A DNA stretch of 64,000 nucleotides from assembly GCA_030848705.1 (NCBI GenBank), contig CM061238.1, positions 28,364,655-28,428,654 on the forward strand, given 5' to 3'. Origin of the DNA: Heracleum sosnowskyi (lineage: Eukaryota > Streptophyta > Magnoliopsida > Apiales > Apiaceae). Below are positions 42,528-53,933 of this stretch, one piece after another (the stretch's first letter is position 1; each line of letters opens with the position of its first letter). The notes beneath the pieces are model-generated. The model saw only the letters and a program-made list of their open reading frames with translations, did not search any database and was not told the origin of the DNA. Position numbers and translations under genes: made by a program.

Positions 42528-45258
42528 ATGTCGAGTGCGACCCCATCTCCGTCTGCCGGTTCGCTCAATAACACCCCGAGCCCGGCTCGTTCTTCTGCCA
42601 CTCCGTCTCCCTTGAATCAATATCCTCCTGAACTTAGAGGTTCCAAGGAGTTCCAGCGTGAATTAACAACCATTTCGGGTCGTTTAAGCCAGCCTATCTC
42701 TCCCAACTCAGCCATTACTCCAGAAGGGGCGGTCAACATCGCAAGGGTAGAGAGTGCGATGCGAGCTAGTGGTTCCAGCTCGTTGGGACTTCAACTCGAT
42801 CCCAACTCCGCTCCAGAAAATTACACTAGGGAAAAATATCTTTATTCATGGAGAAACAAGAAAACAGGACCAAGTGTCTCCAACTCGTTTGATCTTGATG
42901 ATCTTTTCAATCGTCCATTACCACCCATGAGCGAAGAGGAGGCCAATGCTCGTATAAATCAGCTGCGTCGAGAAAGAGAGGCAAGGCTTCACCTCACACC
43001 AGCTTCCGCCCATCTTCCTATTGAAATTTCAGAGTCATCCACAGATAATTCTCTAGGGAGCGCATTCTATACAAAAAACAAAGGAAAAGCTGTGGCTCGC
43101 ATCGCATCGCCTCAAGATGAATTCGAATAGAATGATGAGGACGAGGACACTAATTTGCATTGGTCATATGACAGTCCTGCTAGTGAGGAAATATCAGATG
43201 TATCCAGAGAGGTGGATTTCTGCAACTATGCTTACGTCCCCGAACCGTCTCCTGTTCCATATGAACCCATCCAACAGCCCAAGCTCGAAGGAGTGGTTTT
43301 TCTCAAAAAATGCATAATTCCAGATGGCGATGAGAGCTCATCTTCCTTTCATGAGGATGGGAAGATTCTAGCTTGTCGAGATATGTCCACCTCGTTGATT
43401 GAGGATTCCTTACATGACCTCGTGGAGCAGTTCAGGCCAGAGGGTCGTATAATCCTGCACGCACCGCATATGAGGTGTTATCATTTTAATCATCCAGAAA
43501 ATGGAGGACGGGCGCCTCGCATGGTCCTTTCATCTTTCCTGTTAAAGCTGGGTATTTCTGCACCCCTCCATCCTTTCATTCAAGAAATCTTGGAGTATTA
43601 TGGGCTCGCCCCATTACAAATCAACCCTAACGGCTACAGGTCTGCCATTGCTTTGTATATTCTCTACAAAAAACAAGGCTACCCTACTCTCACCGCCAGG
43701 CAACTTGGGTACTTCTTAAATTTAAAGCACTCGGCCGAGTTCGGCTACTTCTACCTTTCTGTCTGGCCTTACTACAATAAGAAAAAGTTAATCTTTGGGG
43801 GCCCAAGCAACTCGGGCAAATGGAAAGACCCTTTCTTCTATGTTCACGAAGTTCCTCGAGTCCAAACTCATTTCTACTACGATCCTAGTAAGTATTTCAT
43901 TGGAGCTCGCATCGTTTCTTGTCACTTCGTATCGCTCTTTGAGCTCGCATCGTGCTTATAGTTTATTTCTATTCATTCAGAACCTCCCGTGAGAACGTCT
44001 TTGCAAGGTCAAGAGAAGTTAAACGCTGATAATCTCCTAAAGATTCCTGTTTCAGAACGGAATATTAGAAAATTAATTACTACTGCCAATCTCGTCGAGT
44101 ATGGCTTCTTAAAAGAAGGGACTAGGTTGACTCCTAGCAAGAAATCTAGGAGGAAAAGAAAAGGTAAGTTTCTTTCGATGCGAGCCCTCGGCTCGCATCG
44201 TTACTTTACTTTGGCACCTTTATTTATTGTGTATTGACTAACTCTTTTGTCTTTGTTTTATTTCAGAAATGGCAATCTCCCCTCCTCCGTTCCTAGCCGA
44301 GCAAGATGCTCCGGTTCGAACCGTTCCTTCTGCCAGCCAAACCGGCTCGCAAGCTGTGGGCTCGAATAAGGCTATTCGTACGAAAGAGATCCCTCCCCAA
44401 AAAACAACTCTCACAGAATACTTGGCTACTGGCGGGGGGTCTCCGCAAAAAAGAAAAACAAGGCAAACCAAAGATGCCCCTCCTGAGGCTGATGTATCGA
44501 AGCGAGCTCGCAAGGAGTTGCCTCCTAATCCTCAAGGAAATGTTGTGTCCAGTACTTTGGTTCGACTCGTAGTCCCACACATTTCCGAGAGTGACTTAAG
44601 GGCATGGACCTCGGGCTCGTTCGAGGCGAACAATAATGCCCTCACTAAGGCCACAACTGAGATGTTTATAAGACAGATCACCAGACACAGGGAGCTTCGT
44701 TCAATGGGCCAAGCCTCTGCTCGTCTTAACAAGGATAACGGAATCCTGAAGAACAAGTTGGACGAGGCGAGGAAGGCCAATGTGGCATTGGTGGAGGAGT
44801 CCAAGAAAAGCATCCTCGATGCGACCACAAGCCTTGAGAAAGACTTGCGCGAGTCTAAAGCACTTGTGGAAAAGATGAAGGAGGGGCATTCCAATGTTCT
44901 AATTGATTCCACTTCTGAGATCAAATCTCTAAAAACCCAAGTTGCTGAGCTCGAGGCTAAGATGGCTGCCCAGGGGACTGAATTCGAGGCCAAATTCTCA
45001 ATGTTAGAAGCGAGCCGGGATGAAGAGGTCAGAGACGCGAAGGCCCTAGGATCCAAGAACTTCATGAAGGGCTTCATGGCGAAGGTCCCTGAGTTCGATT
45101 GGAGTCCTCTAGGTGCTGCCACTGTCAATTATGCTGAGAAGCTTCGCATCGAGATGGAGGAGGAGGCTGCAGAGAGGGCTCGCATCGCAGACGAGGTTCA
45201 GCCCGTCCCAGAAACCCAGCTCGCTCCTGAGGCCAATGAGGAAACTCCTCAAGCTTAA
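42528..45258 (+). pseudogene. Antisense ORF of the gypsy element, copy 1 (putative plant transposon protein), 3 coding exons, one in-frame TAG
   Basis: Coding exons are 42528-43887, 43981-44163 and 44267-45258, all with GTAAGT-type donors and CAG acceptors; the sum is 2535 nt with phases intact. A TAG at 43128-43130 interrupts exon 1 where copy 2 has CAG. The N-terminus is Ser/Pro-rich. The middle (about 43410-43880) resembles the putative gypsy-type transposon domain (PF04195), with PLHPFIQEILEYYGLAPLQ and NPNGYRSAIALYILYKK. The C-terminal part is basic (KKSRRKRK at the exon 2 end, a likely nuclear signal), then a coiled coil (about 44700-45030). Function is unknown; no transposase activity has been shown for this domain. 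It is transcribed opposite to the element's own pol. Confidence 0.72.
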
Positions 45259-45892
45259 CTTTATTCAATCATTTTCTTTGGGGACACGGGCACCCCATTT
45301 GCCTCGCAACTTGTAAACATTTGATGGCCTCGCGCCCATAACACTTGATATTCTTTATGTTTTTGGTCCATGATTCTATATGTCTGCATTTCTTTACATA
45401 GTAATTATTGTTCAACTCCCACCAGGTTCACTTCGCACGGGACTACTTCACCTGTTCACGCGAGGTTCCACCTCGCACAGAATTTAGTCCCACCTCGCAC
45501 AGAGTTCCACTTCGCACAAAGCCTCCACCTCGCATAGAGTTTCACTTCGCACAAAGTGTAAGTTCAAATTTTTTTTATTTTTCAACTTTCCTGAGCTCGT
45601 TTCTAGAGAGGGCTCGCCTCGCACAAGCTCTTTTTTCATAATTGATGGGCCGAGGCCCAATCCAATGTACTTCTGAAAACATAAATGACAATAAAGAGAA
45701 AGTAAAATTTACTTAATGCATGACAATATACAATAAACTTTAACTTTATTTAGATAACAAAAGGTCCACCTTCTTAGATAATAACAGACTTAGACTTATT
45801 ACATCGTATGTCACAGGGAGGTGTCTATATGACGCTACCCCCCGAGACTTAGGATAAATATCAATGCATGCTAAGTCTTAAATAGATAGAAA
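45259..45892. other. 3' region of the antisense gene with CTCGCAC repeats
   Basis: Between 45423 and 45630 the word TCGCAC recurs about nine times in units like CACCTCGCACAGAGTT and CACTTCGCACAAAG. No gene is seen. It separates the two convergent coding regions. Confidence 0.7.
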
Positions 45893-46338
45893 CTACTGAT
45901 AATATCTCCTCAAGTGCTCAGCATTCCAGGCCCTTGGTATGAGCTTTCCCCGTATGTCATTGAGATGATAAGTTCCCTCCCATAGAACTGATTTAATCTG
46001 ATATGGGCCTTCCCAATTTGCACCAAACACTCCATGATTAACTACCTTAGTGTTAGGCATGACTCGACGGAGAACCAAGTCCCCTACCCGGAAAGGTCGG
46101 GCTCTCACCTTGCGGTTATAATGCCTGGCAGTTCTCTGGTGATATGCTAGCAGTCTTGCTTGGGAGTCAACCCGTATTTCTTCAATCTTGTCCAAGTAAA
46201 GACGATGATTCTTCTCACTATTCTCTGGGTCATAATGAGCTCTCCTAAAAGATCCAGCTCCCACCTCCACCGGGACCATAGCCTCACATCCATACACCAA
46301 GGAGAAAGGGGTCTCACCCGTTGTGGTTCGGGGAGTGG
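45893..46338 (-). pseudogene. Integrase C-terminus of the gypsy element, copy 1 (truncated)
   Basis: The minus-strand frame runs from the break at 46338 to TAG 45893. It shows the end of the Tat/Athila-type integrase: TTTGETPFSLVYGCEAMVPVE, then the GDLVLRR segment, WEGPYQIKSVLWEGTYHL and a final PRAWNAEHLRRYYQ. These are the GPY/F-type integrase C-terminal features of Ty3-gypsy. The catalytic core and all upstream domains are absent because the sequence is cut by the solo LTR at 46339. Confidence 0.88.
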
Positions 46339-49300
46339 TGTTATAAGACCATAAGACTTGGATTTAGCACTTTAAGGACCATCTAAAGATTGTCAAAGGT
46401 TTATAAACAGTTGATAGTGTTGTTAGAGCATCCAAGGAGGTAAAACCCTAACCCACCCTTTGAGTTCATATGAGTTTTGATGATTGTTTTGATGTTATAA
46501 GCTTAAGAGATCATGTTTAAGTATTTTAGTTGTTATTTAACTTTGTAAAATATGAAAAGTGGTGGGTGTTGGATTGTAGCCACACCACTGACCTTAGAGA
46601 AGTAAAAAGGTTGTTTGTTGAGGTTGTGGAATTATGGTATGCCCGGTGTGGCTTGGTTATGTTGTGACAAAATGGAAATGTCCGAATTATAGCCGTCGTA
46701 ATGCCCGATTTTCCTTAACCTTGTTTTGCTTGTGATATTCGAACCTAGTAACTTCTGCCCAAGATCACCATGGCCCATGTTTGTGTAGGCCTTAGTTCAA
46801 GGTTCGTTTTGGTGCAAAGATCATGTGAATCCGATTTACGGTTTAGGAGAAACAAGTGTTTTAATAAAGGATGTTTCGAGAAACCAAACTACACCACTTA
46901 ACCAACTTTGAGGAAATGATCAAACCCCTTAAGCGACTTATTGGAATGTGAAACTTTGTGATAACATTCTAGGTATGTTTAGGAAGACCCTCGAATAGAT
47001 TTCGTGCAAAAAGGATTAAATCTCAATTTTATAAAAATGCGTGAGCGAGCATGCTCGAGTAGAAGTTCTTAAGGAGTTAACTTGAAAATGGACTTTGTAC
47101 TTGAGATATTATATACTTAGTATGGTGAAAGCGTTTAAGTTATTAATCTTGAACCTTGTGTTGATTCTAGATTACTGGACCAACCTGAGACTTATTGCTA
47201 CTTCGGGATTTCCAGGCAAGTTTTCTCATTCCCTGCTATGTTTTAAAGTAAAATATTCTGATGATGTATATGCATATGTATTATGCATGCTTTCAAACCT
47301 CACATCGTATATAGATGTGATGGTATTAAAAATAATGAGAGGTAATATATGCATATGATAGATGCAAGTTTTCGAAACCTATGTTTACTGTTGTTGTGAT
47401 AATAAACTGTTTTCATATATGATATGCAAATGAGAAGTATACATGTTTTATTCCCAAGTACATTGCGATATATAAATTGCATGCTTGTTTTCGAACTACT
47501 ATATATAGCGATACTCGAGGTTATGACTTGATGTTGGGGCTTATAAGCTAGATATGAGATATCAGCTATAAGCCAGGTTTTTATAAATGCCCTAGGTTAA
47601 GGGCGTGTGATTTTTCTTTAGATCAGAAGTAATTATATTTTCTGTATATGTTAAAGATTATTTTTCCGATAAAGATATCGGGTAATTATTATTCGATGAT
47701 TATTTATTTAATGAATATTATTTTGAATATTCATTTAATCATTAATTATTTAATGAATATTATTTTGAATATTCATTCAAGGTTTATTTAATTAATGAAT
47801 ATTATTTTGAATATTCATTTAATCATTTAATGAATATTATTTTGAATATTCATTCGAAGTTTATTTAATTAATTAATATTATTTTTGAATATTCATTTAA
47901 TCATTATTTACTTAATGAATATTATTTCGAATATTCATTCAAGGTTTATTTACTTAATGAATATTATTTTTGAATATTCATTTAATCCTTATTTATTTAT
48001 TGAATATTATTCTGAATATTCGTTCAATCACTATTTATTTAATGAATATTATTTTTGAATATTCATTTAAAGTTTATTTATTTAATAAATATTATTTTAT
48101 TATTTATTAAATACTTTTAACACATTTTTAAATTGAGTTGTATTATTTAAAGTTATTCTTTACCTTCAACATTTATGAAGGATGTTCTAAGCTGTATTAT
48201 TAATTATTTTAAATCAAAAAGAGATTCCTAAAATACTGTTTTTCCATTTAAATCTATCTTGTAAGAGGATTTAAATACTCGCTCAACTACCAAAAATATG
48301 GGAAACCTGATTTAAGTGACTGCTACTCATTTTAAACTCTCAACTCAAAACTGTCAGGGGACATATATTTTCTCGGAGCAATTTAATTGCTGCAAGTCAA
48401 ATGTTGTGTAACTACCTCAACGATCGAGGAGTAAATTGATGAAACAAGTCGATATCCATTAACAAACAATAGCTTGGGAAATATTGGAGAATCTTCCTTT
48501 CCAACCTAAATATAACTACTTAGTGGAGTCGTATCAATAAGTATTACACTTGGGGAAAGGAGGACGATCTTTACGTTTCAGAGTCATGGATTTCATCTGA
48601 ACTAGGAGTGGTGTAAGAGGTCCAGTTGCGCCGACCCATCCATTTTATTGCCCCAAATGCCGGGAGATCCGGAAAGGCGGTAGACAATGTCAGGCTGTCG
48701 TGATTCTTCCATCTACATGTAGAGAACATATTTTTGTTGTACGACCTGCTACTGATCATAGTAAGGTTGGTACGACGGGCGCGGTAGCAACTCCGGTATT
48801 GGTTCATCATCCAATTTGGATAATTCTGCAACATGTATTGAAAGGGACTAAGGGTAGCCCCCTTAGTACAGGTTTACCGATCATGTTGGCAGGGGGTCGA
48901 AAAGTGTTCAAAGAAAATGAAGTTGCAATAAATCCTTGTAACTTCATCTTTTATTTTCTGAGTTATGACTCTGATGAAACCTTACTCAGATTATATATGC
49001 ATAAGTGGGTTTTGGGTTACGGAATCATTATATTAATTTTCCTCGTAACTTCATCTTTTATATTATACTAGTATTTTATCTGTTTAATGCGTAGCATGTG
49101 GTTATAAAGATATTGAACTGTATGGTATTTTGAATCAATAAATAGGCTTTAAGCCTTGATTCTAATGTTAACCTCTATTTTATAAAGATATGTTTGAGAC
49201 TTGGTTTATCATATTGATACCCAGGATTCCTAAAGAATTCATGAAGATTATATGAGTATGATTATAAGTCATACGGTATTTTAAACGGTATACTATTTTG

Positions 49301-49858
49301 GGGTTAGACCCTAGTAGTGATAAAAGCTTTGATCCCATATGGATTATCTCCCTAAAAGGTTTAAAGATTTAAACTGGGATAAAATTTGTTGTCGAGCACT
49401 ATTAGCTCATTCTTGCTTTATTAAATCTTTCAGCATGAGGAAAACATTGCCGAATCCACCTCGTGTTACGAGAGTAAGGGAATGGAGAGACCACCCTGGA
49501 GTTAGTTGATGCAGGATGGATACTGTCGGTGTGAGCAGAATAGTTGCAGCTTGAATTAGTGAGAATTATTTTGAGTGGGTTTGTATTACTAAACCTTGTA
49601 TAGAATTGTGAGGTATATTATTGTAACTTCAGGTAGAGGTTGTAAATAATAGATGAGATCCTGGATAGTACATTTGGATTGTAATAACAAATGTTGATAA
49701 TTGTTGCTCATTTCCAAGGCTATAACTTGTGTGTGTGTGCGTAAGTGATTGGGGTCTTTGGAAGTTGTATTATGAGAATGTTGTAAGTAATGCAGGTATT
49801 GTATCATTGATGGAGCGTGACAACCCAGATTCCTGACCCCGGGTCTGGGGGTGTTACA
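46339..49858. mobile_element. Solo LTR, about 3.5 kb, probably gypsy (Tekay/Del-like), without TSD
   Basis: It starts TGTTATAAGACC and ends GGGGGTGTTACA, so TG...CA ends are present. Length and the GC-rich end (TGACCCCGGGTCTGGGGG) suggest a chromovirus of the Tekay/Del type; this is inference from remembered family traits. No internal coding domain is present. The flanking pentamers are AGTGG (46334-46338) and GAGCG (49859-49863), which do not match. The left flank is integrase and the right flank is the antisense gene, so the LTR joins two non-adjacent positions. Confidence 0.6.
47711..48110. repeat. 42-bp tandem array of palindromic AT-rich units, about 9-10 copies
   Basis: The core TGAATATTATTTTGAATATTCA begins near 47711, 47753, 47795, 47830, 47873, 47916, 47958, 47999 and 48041, with a degenerate tenth unit at about 48085. 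Each core is an imperfect palindrome (TGAATA...TATTCA). The linkers alternate between TTTAATCATT-like and TCAAGGTTTATT-like sequence, so the higher-order unit is two cores. Confidence 0.85.
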
Positions 49859-52053
49859 GAGCGCATTCTATACAAAAAACAAAGGAAAAGCTGTGGCTCG
49901 CATCGCATCGCCTCAAGATGAATTCGAACAGAATGATGAGGACGAGGACACTAATTCGCATATGACAGTCCTGCTAGTGAGGAAATAACAGATGTATCCA
50001 GAGAGGTGGATTTCTGCAACTATGCTTACGTCCCCGAACCGTCTCCTGTTCCATATGAACCCATCCAATAGCCCGAGCTCGAAGGAGTGGTTTTTCTCAA
50101 AAAACGCATAATTCCAGATGGCGATGAGAGCTCATCTTCCTTTCATGAGGATGGGAAGATTCTAGCTTGTCGAGATATGTCCACCTCGTTGACTGAGGAT
50201 TCCTTACATGACCTCGTGGAGCAGTTCAGGCCAGAGGGTCGTATAATCCTGCCCGCACCGCATATGAGGTGTTATCATTTTAATCATCCAGAAAATGGAG
50301 GACGGGCGCCTCACATGGTCATTTCATCTTTCCTGTTAAAGCTGGGTATTTTTGCACCCCTCCATCCTTTCATTCAAGAAATCTTGGAGTATTATGGGCT
50401 CGCCCCGTTACAAATCAACCCTAACGGCTACAGGTCTGCCATTGCTTTGTATATTCTCTACAAAAAACAAGGCTACCCTACTCTCACCGCCAGGCAACTT
50501 GGGTACTTCTTAAATTTAAAGCACTCGGCCGAGTTCGGCTACTTCTACCTTTATGTCTGGCCTTACTACAATAAGAAAAAGTTAATCTTTGGGGGCCCAA
50601 GCAACTCAGGAAAATGGAAAGACCCTTTCTTCTATGTTCACGAAGTTCCTCGAGTCCAAACTCATTTCTACTACGATCCTGGTAAGTATTTCATTGGAGC
50701 TCGTATCGTTTCTTTGTCACTTCGTATCGCTCTTTGAGCTCGCAGCGTGCTTATAGTTTATTTCTATTCATTCAGAACCTCCCGTGAGAACGTCTTTGCA
50801 AGGTCAAGAGAAGTTAAACGCTGATAATCTCCTAAAGATTCCTGTTTCAGAACGGAATATTAGAAAATTAATTACTACTGCCAATCTCGTCGAGTATGGC
50901 TTCTTAAAAGAAGGGACTAGGTTGACTCCTAGCAAGAAATCTAGGAGGAAAAGAAAAGGTAAGTTTCTTTCGATGCGAGCCCTCAACTCGCATCGTTACT
51001 TTACTTTGGAACCTTTATTTATTTTGTATTGACTAATTCTTTTGTCTTTGTTTTATTTCAGAAATGGCAATCTCCCCTCATCCGTTCCTAGCCGAACAAG
51101 ATGCTCCAGTTCGAACCGTTCCTTCTGCCAGCCAAACCGGCTCGCAAGCTGTGGGCTCGAATAAGGCTATTCGCACGAAAGAGATCCCTCCCCAAAAAAC
51201 AACTCTCACAGAATACTTGGCTACTGGCGGGGGGTCTCCGTAAAAAAGAAAAACAAGGCAAACCAAAGATGCCCCTCCGGAGGCTGATGTATCGAAGCGA
51301 GCTCGCAAGGAGTTGCCTCCTAATCCTCAAGGAAATATTGTGGCCAGTACTTTGGTTCGACTCAGAGTCCCACACATTTCCGAGAGTGACTTAAGGGCAT
51401 GGACCTCGGGCTCGTTCGAGGCGAACAATGATGCCCTCACTAAGGCCACAGCTGAGATGTTTATAAGACAGATCACCAGACACAGGGAGCTTCGTTCAAT
51501 GGGCCAAGCCTCTGCTCGTCTTGACAAGGATAACAGAATCCTGAAGAACAAGTTGGACGAGGCGAGGAAGGCCAATGTGGCATTGGTGGAGGAGTCCAAG
51601 CAAAGCATCCTCGATGCGACCACAAGCCTTGAGAAAGACTTGCGCGAGTCTAAAACACTTGTGGAAAAGATGAAGGAGGAGCATTCCAATGTTCTAATTG
51701 ATTCCACTTCTGAGATCAAATCTCTAAAAACCCAAGTTGCTGAGCTCGAGGCTAAGATGGCTGCCCAGGGGACTGAATTCGAGGGCAAATTCTCAATGTT
51801 AGAAGCGAGCCGGGATGAAGAGGTCAGAGACGCGAAGGCCCTAGGATCCAAGAACTTCATGAAGGGCTTCATGGCGAAGGTCCCTGCGTTCGATTGGAGT
51901 CCTCTAGGTGCTGCCACTGTCAATTATGCTGAGAAGCTTCGCATCAAGATGGAGGAGGAGGCTGCAGAGAGGGCTCGCATCGCAGACGAGGTTCAGCCCG
52001 TCCCAGAAACTCAGCTCGCTCCTGAGGCCAATGAGGAAACTCCTCAAGCTTAA
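49859..52053 (+). pseudogene. Antisense ORF of the gypsy element, copy 2 (5' truncated, broken)
   Basis: It begins inside exon 1. Exon borders are at 50681/50776 and 50958/51062, the same introns as copy 1. Defects are a 7-base deletion near 49955-49965 (where copy 1 has TTTGCATTGGTCATATG), a TAG at about 50069 and a TAA at about 51241, the last two where copy 1 has Gln codons. Conversely, copy 1 has a TAG where this copy has CAG. The defects therefore arose independently after the two copies diverged. Confidence 0.85.
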
Positions 52054-52687
52054 CTTTATTCAATCACTTTCTTTGGGGACGTGGGCACCCCATTTGCCTC
52101 GCAACTTGTAAACATTTGATGGCCTCGCGCCCATAACACTTGATATTCTTTAAGTTTTTGGTCCATGATTCTATATGTCTGCATTTCTTTACATAGTAAT
52201 TATTGTTCAACTCCCACCAGGTTCACTTCGCACGAGACTACTTCACCTGTTCACGCGAGGTTGCACCTCGCACAGAATTTAGTCCCACCTCGCACAGAGT
52301 TCCACTTCGCACAAAGCCTCCACCTCGCACAGAGTTTCACTTTGCACAAAGTGTAAGTTCAAAAAAAAATTATTTTTCAACTTTCCTGAGCTCGTTTCTA
52401 GAGAGGGCTCGCCTCGCACAAGCTCTTTTTTCATAATTGATGGGCCGAGGCCCAATCCAATGTACTTCTGAAAACATAAATGACAATAAAGAGAAAGTAA
52501 AATTTACTTAATGCATGAAAATATACAATAAACTTTAACTTTATTTAGATAACAAAAGGTCCACCTTCTTAGATAATAACAGACTTAGACTTATTACATC
52601 GTATGTCACATGGAGGTGTCTATATGACGCTCCCCCCCGAGACTTAGGATAAATATCAATGCATGCTAAGTCTTAAATAGATAGAAA

Positions 52688-52735
52688 CTACTGATAATAT
52701 CTCCTCAAGTGCTCAGCATTCCAGGCCCTTGGTAT
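52688..52735 (-). pseudogene. Last 15 codons of integrase, copy 2
   Basis: The minus strand encodes IPRAWNAEHLRRYYQ and the stop, identical to copy 1. Upstream sequence is replaced by unrelated DNA from 52736. Confidence 0.8.
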
Positions 52736-53933
52736 CTCATAGGTCAAATTAACCTCTTTTTTAATACAAAATGAACAAAAATAAACGTGTGTCCTTAGTT
52801 TAGCTGTTCCATTGGGGGTTCAACAGTTAACCTTTGGGGTTCAATGATTCCATTTTGAGTTTTAGAAATATTCAGAATGACGAATCCGTATACGGACAAC
52901 CCTAAACCCTAACCTAACCTGATTTTAGGGTTGTTTATAACCCTAAAATCAGGCCGTCGGTCTGTGTAAGAAAATCAACTTAAAATCACATTTCGTATTT
53001 TGTGATTTTGTACATGTGATTTTATACTGATAGTTCGGTATTCAAATTTATAGAAGATACTCCTGGGTATCCATATAAAGAATACTGCACTAACAGTTGA
53101 GTATTTCATATATATGGGATACTCCACTGACAGTTGGGTATTACATAGGGTAAAATTGACCAAAATTTTAAAAATAGGTATTTTTGTTAATTTTATAGGA
53201 AAAAAGGTTAAAGTTGTCTTTCACCCTCATTTGTATAATTGACATGTTTTATATGTGAATGTATTTATATACATGCGAAAATCTCATTTTTATTAAAAAT
53301 TATCAACTAAATATATGACAACTAGGTATTTTTTGAAAAAAATTGGGTGCATAACAATTTTCTTACTTTTATCACTAATTGCTATCATAGACACTAATCA
53401 GATATGGACCCATGAAAATATTAATTGTTGACATGGTAAAATCTTCCTTAGTGCTCCCGAAAAACGTTAAAAAAAAATGATATGATAGGAATTATTCGAA
53501 AATGAGTAGTGCTAGAGTTACAAAATTTGGTACAAAAATTTGTTATCAAATGACATGGCACAGGTGATGTGACAATTTAAAATGTTTTGATTTGGTGCTA
53601 GCATTTTCCTTCGAAAAAAAATGGGAATAGCTCTGGGACAACAATTTCTCAACAACAATGCAACCAAGGTTTCCGTAGTTCAAAATTTTCATTTAAAACA
53701 AATATAATAAGAGTACAGGCCTGGAAGATTAGGTAGCAATGTGCTTTGTTACTTCCAGGCAAACTGATCTAACAGGAAGATACAATTCTAATCTGTATTG
53801 AGTATTAAAATGGGGCAGAGTGCCACCTAGAAAAAGAACAAAGGAAAAGAGAAAAAAAGTTTTAACTGTTGGTGTCAAATTGAAACAAAACTGAACTGTT
53901 TTCTTGGCTGATGTTGAAGCATCATTGCTATGT
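52736..53933. other. Intergenic sequence; telomere-like patch at 52898-52950
   Basis: No gene is seen. AACCCTAAACCCTAACC at about 52899 is a short telomere-like word, followed by an inverted GATTTTAGGGTTGT...ACCCTAAAATC pair (about 52921-52951). The rest is AT-rich. Confidence 0.5.

Larger units (their letters stand above)
41013..46338 (-). mobile_element. Ty3-gypsy Tat/Retand-like element, copy 1 (3' part only, minus strand)
   Basis: Read on the minus strand, this holds the integrase C-terminus (46338-45893), a spacer, a spliced gene in opposite orientation, a polypurine tract and the 3' LTR. An extra ORF in antisense between pol and the 3' LTR is a described trait of Retand-type Tat elements. 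Everything upstream of the integrase tail is missing, cut off by the 3.5-kb solo LTR that begins at 46339. Confidence 0.75.
49859..52735 (-). mobile_element. Ty3-gypsy Tat/Retand-like element, copy 2 (fragment)
   Basis: It corresponds base by base to 43058-45940 of copy 1 with about 1-2% differences by eye. It starts within exon 1 of the antisense gene and stops within the last 15 codons of integrase. Both ends are abrupt breaks with no LTR. Confidence 0.9.

Noticed and set aside
44532..45128. 198-codon minus-strand frame opposite the coiled-coil exon of the antisense gene (also at 51327-51923)
   Set aside because: It is Ser/Leu-rich because it is complementary to a Glu/Lys/Ala-rich coiled coil. 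Exon borders and codon pattern support the + strand.
52890..52955. Interstitial telomere repeat
   Set aside because: Only about two to three imperfect AACCCTA units; likely a chance or repair-derived patch.
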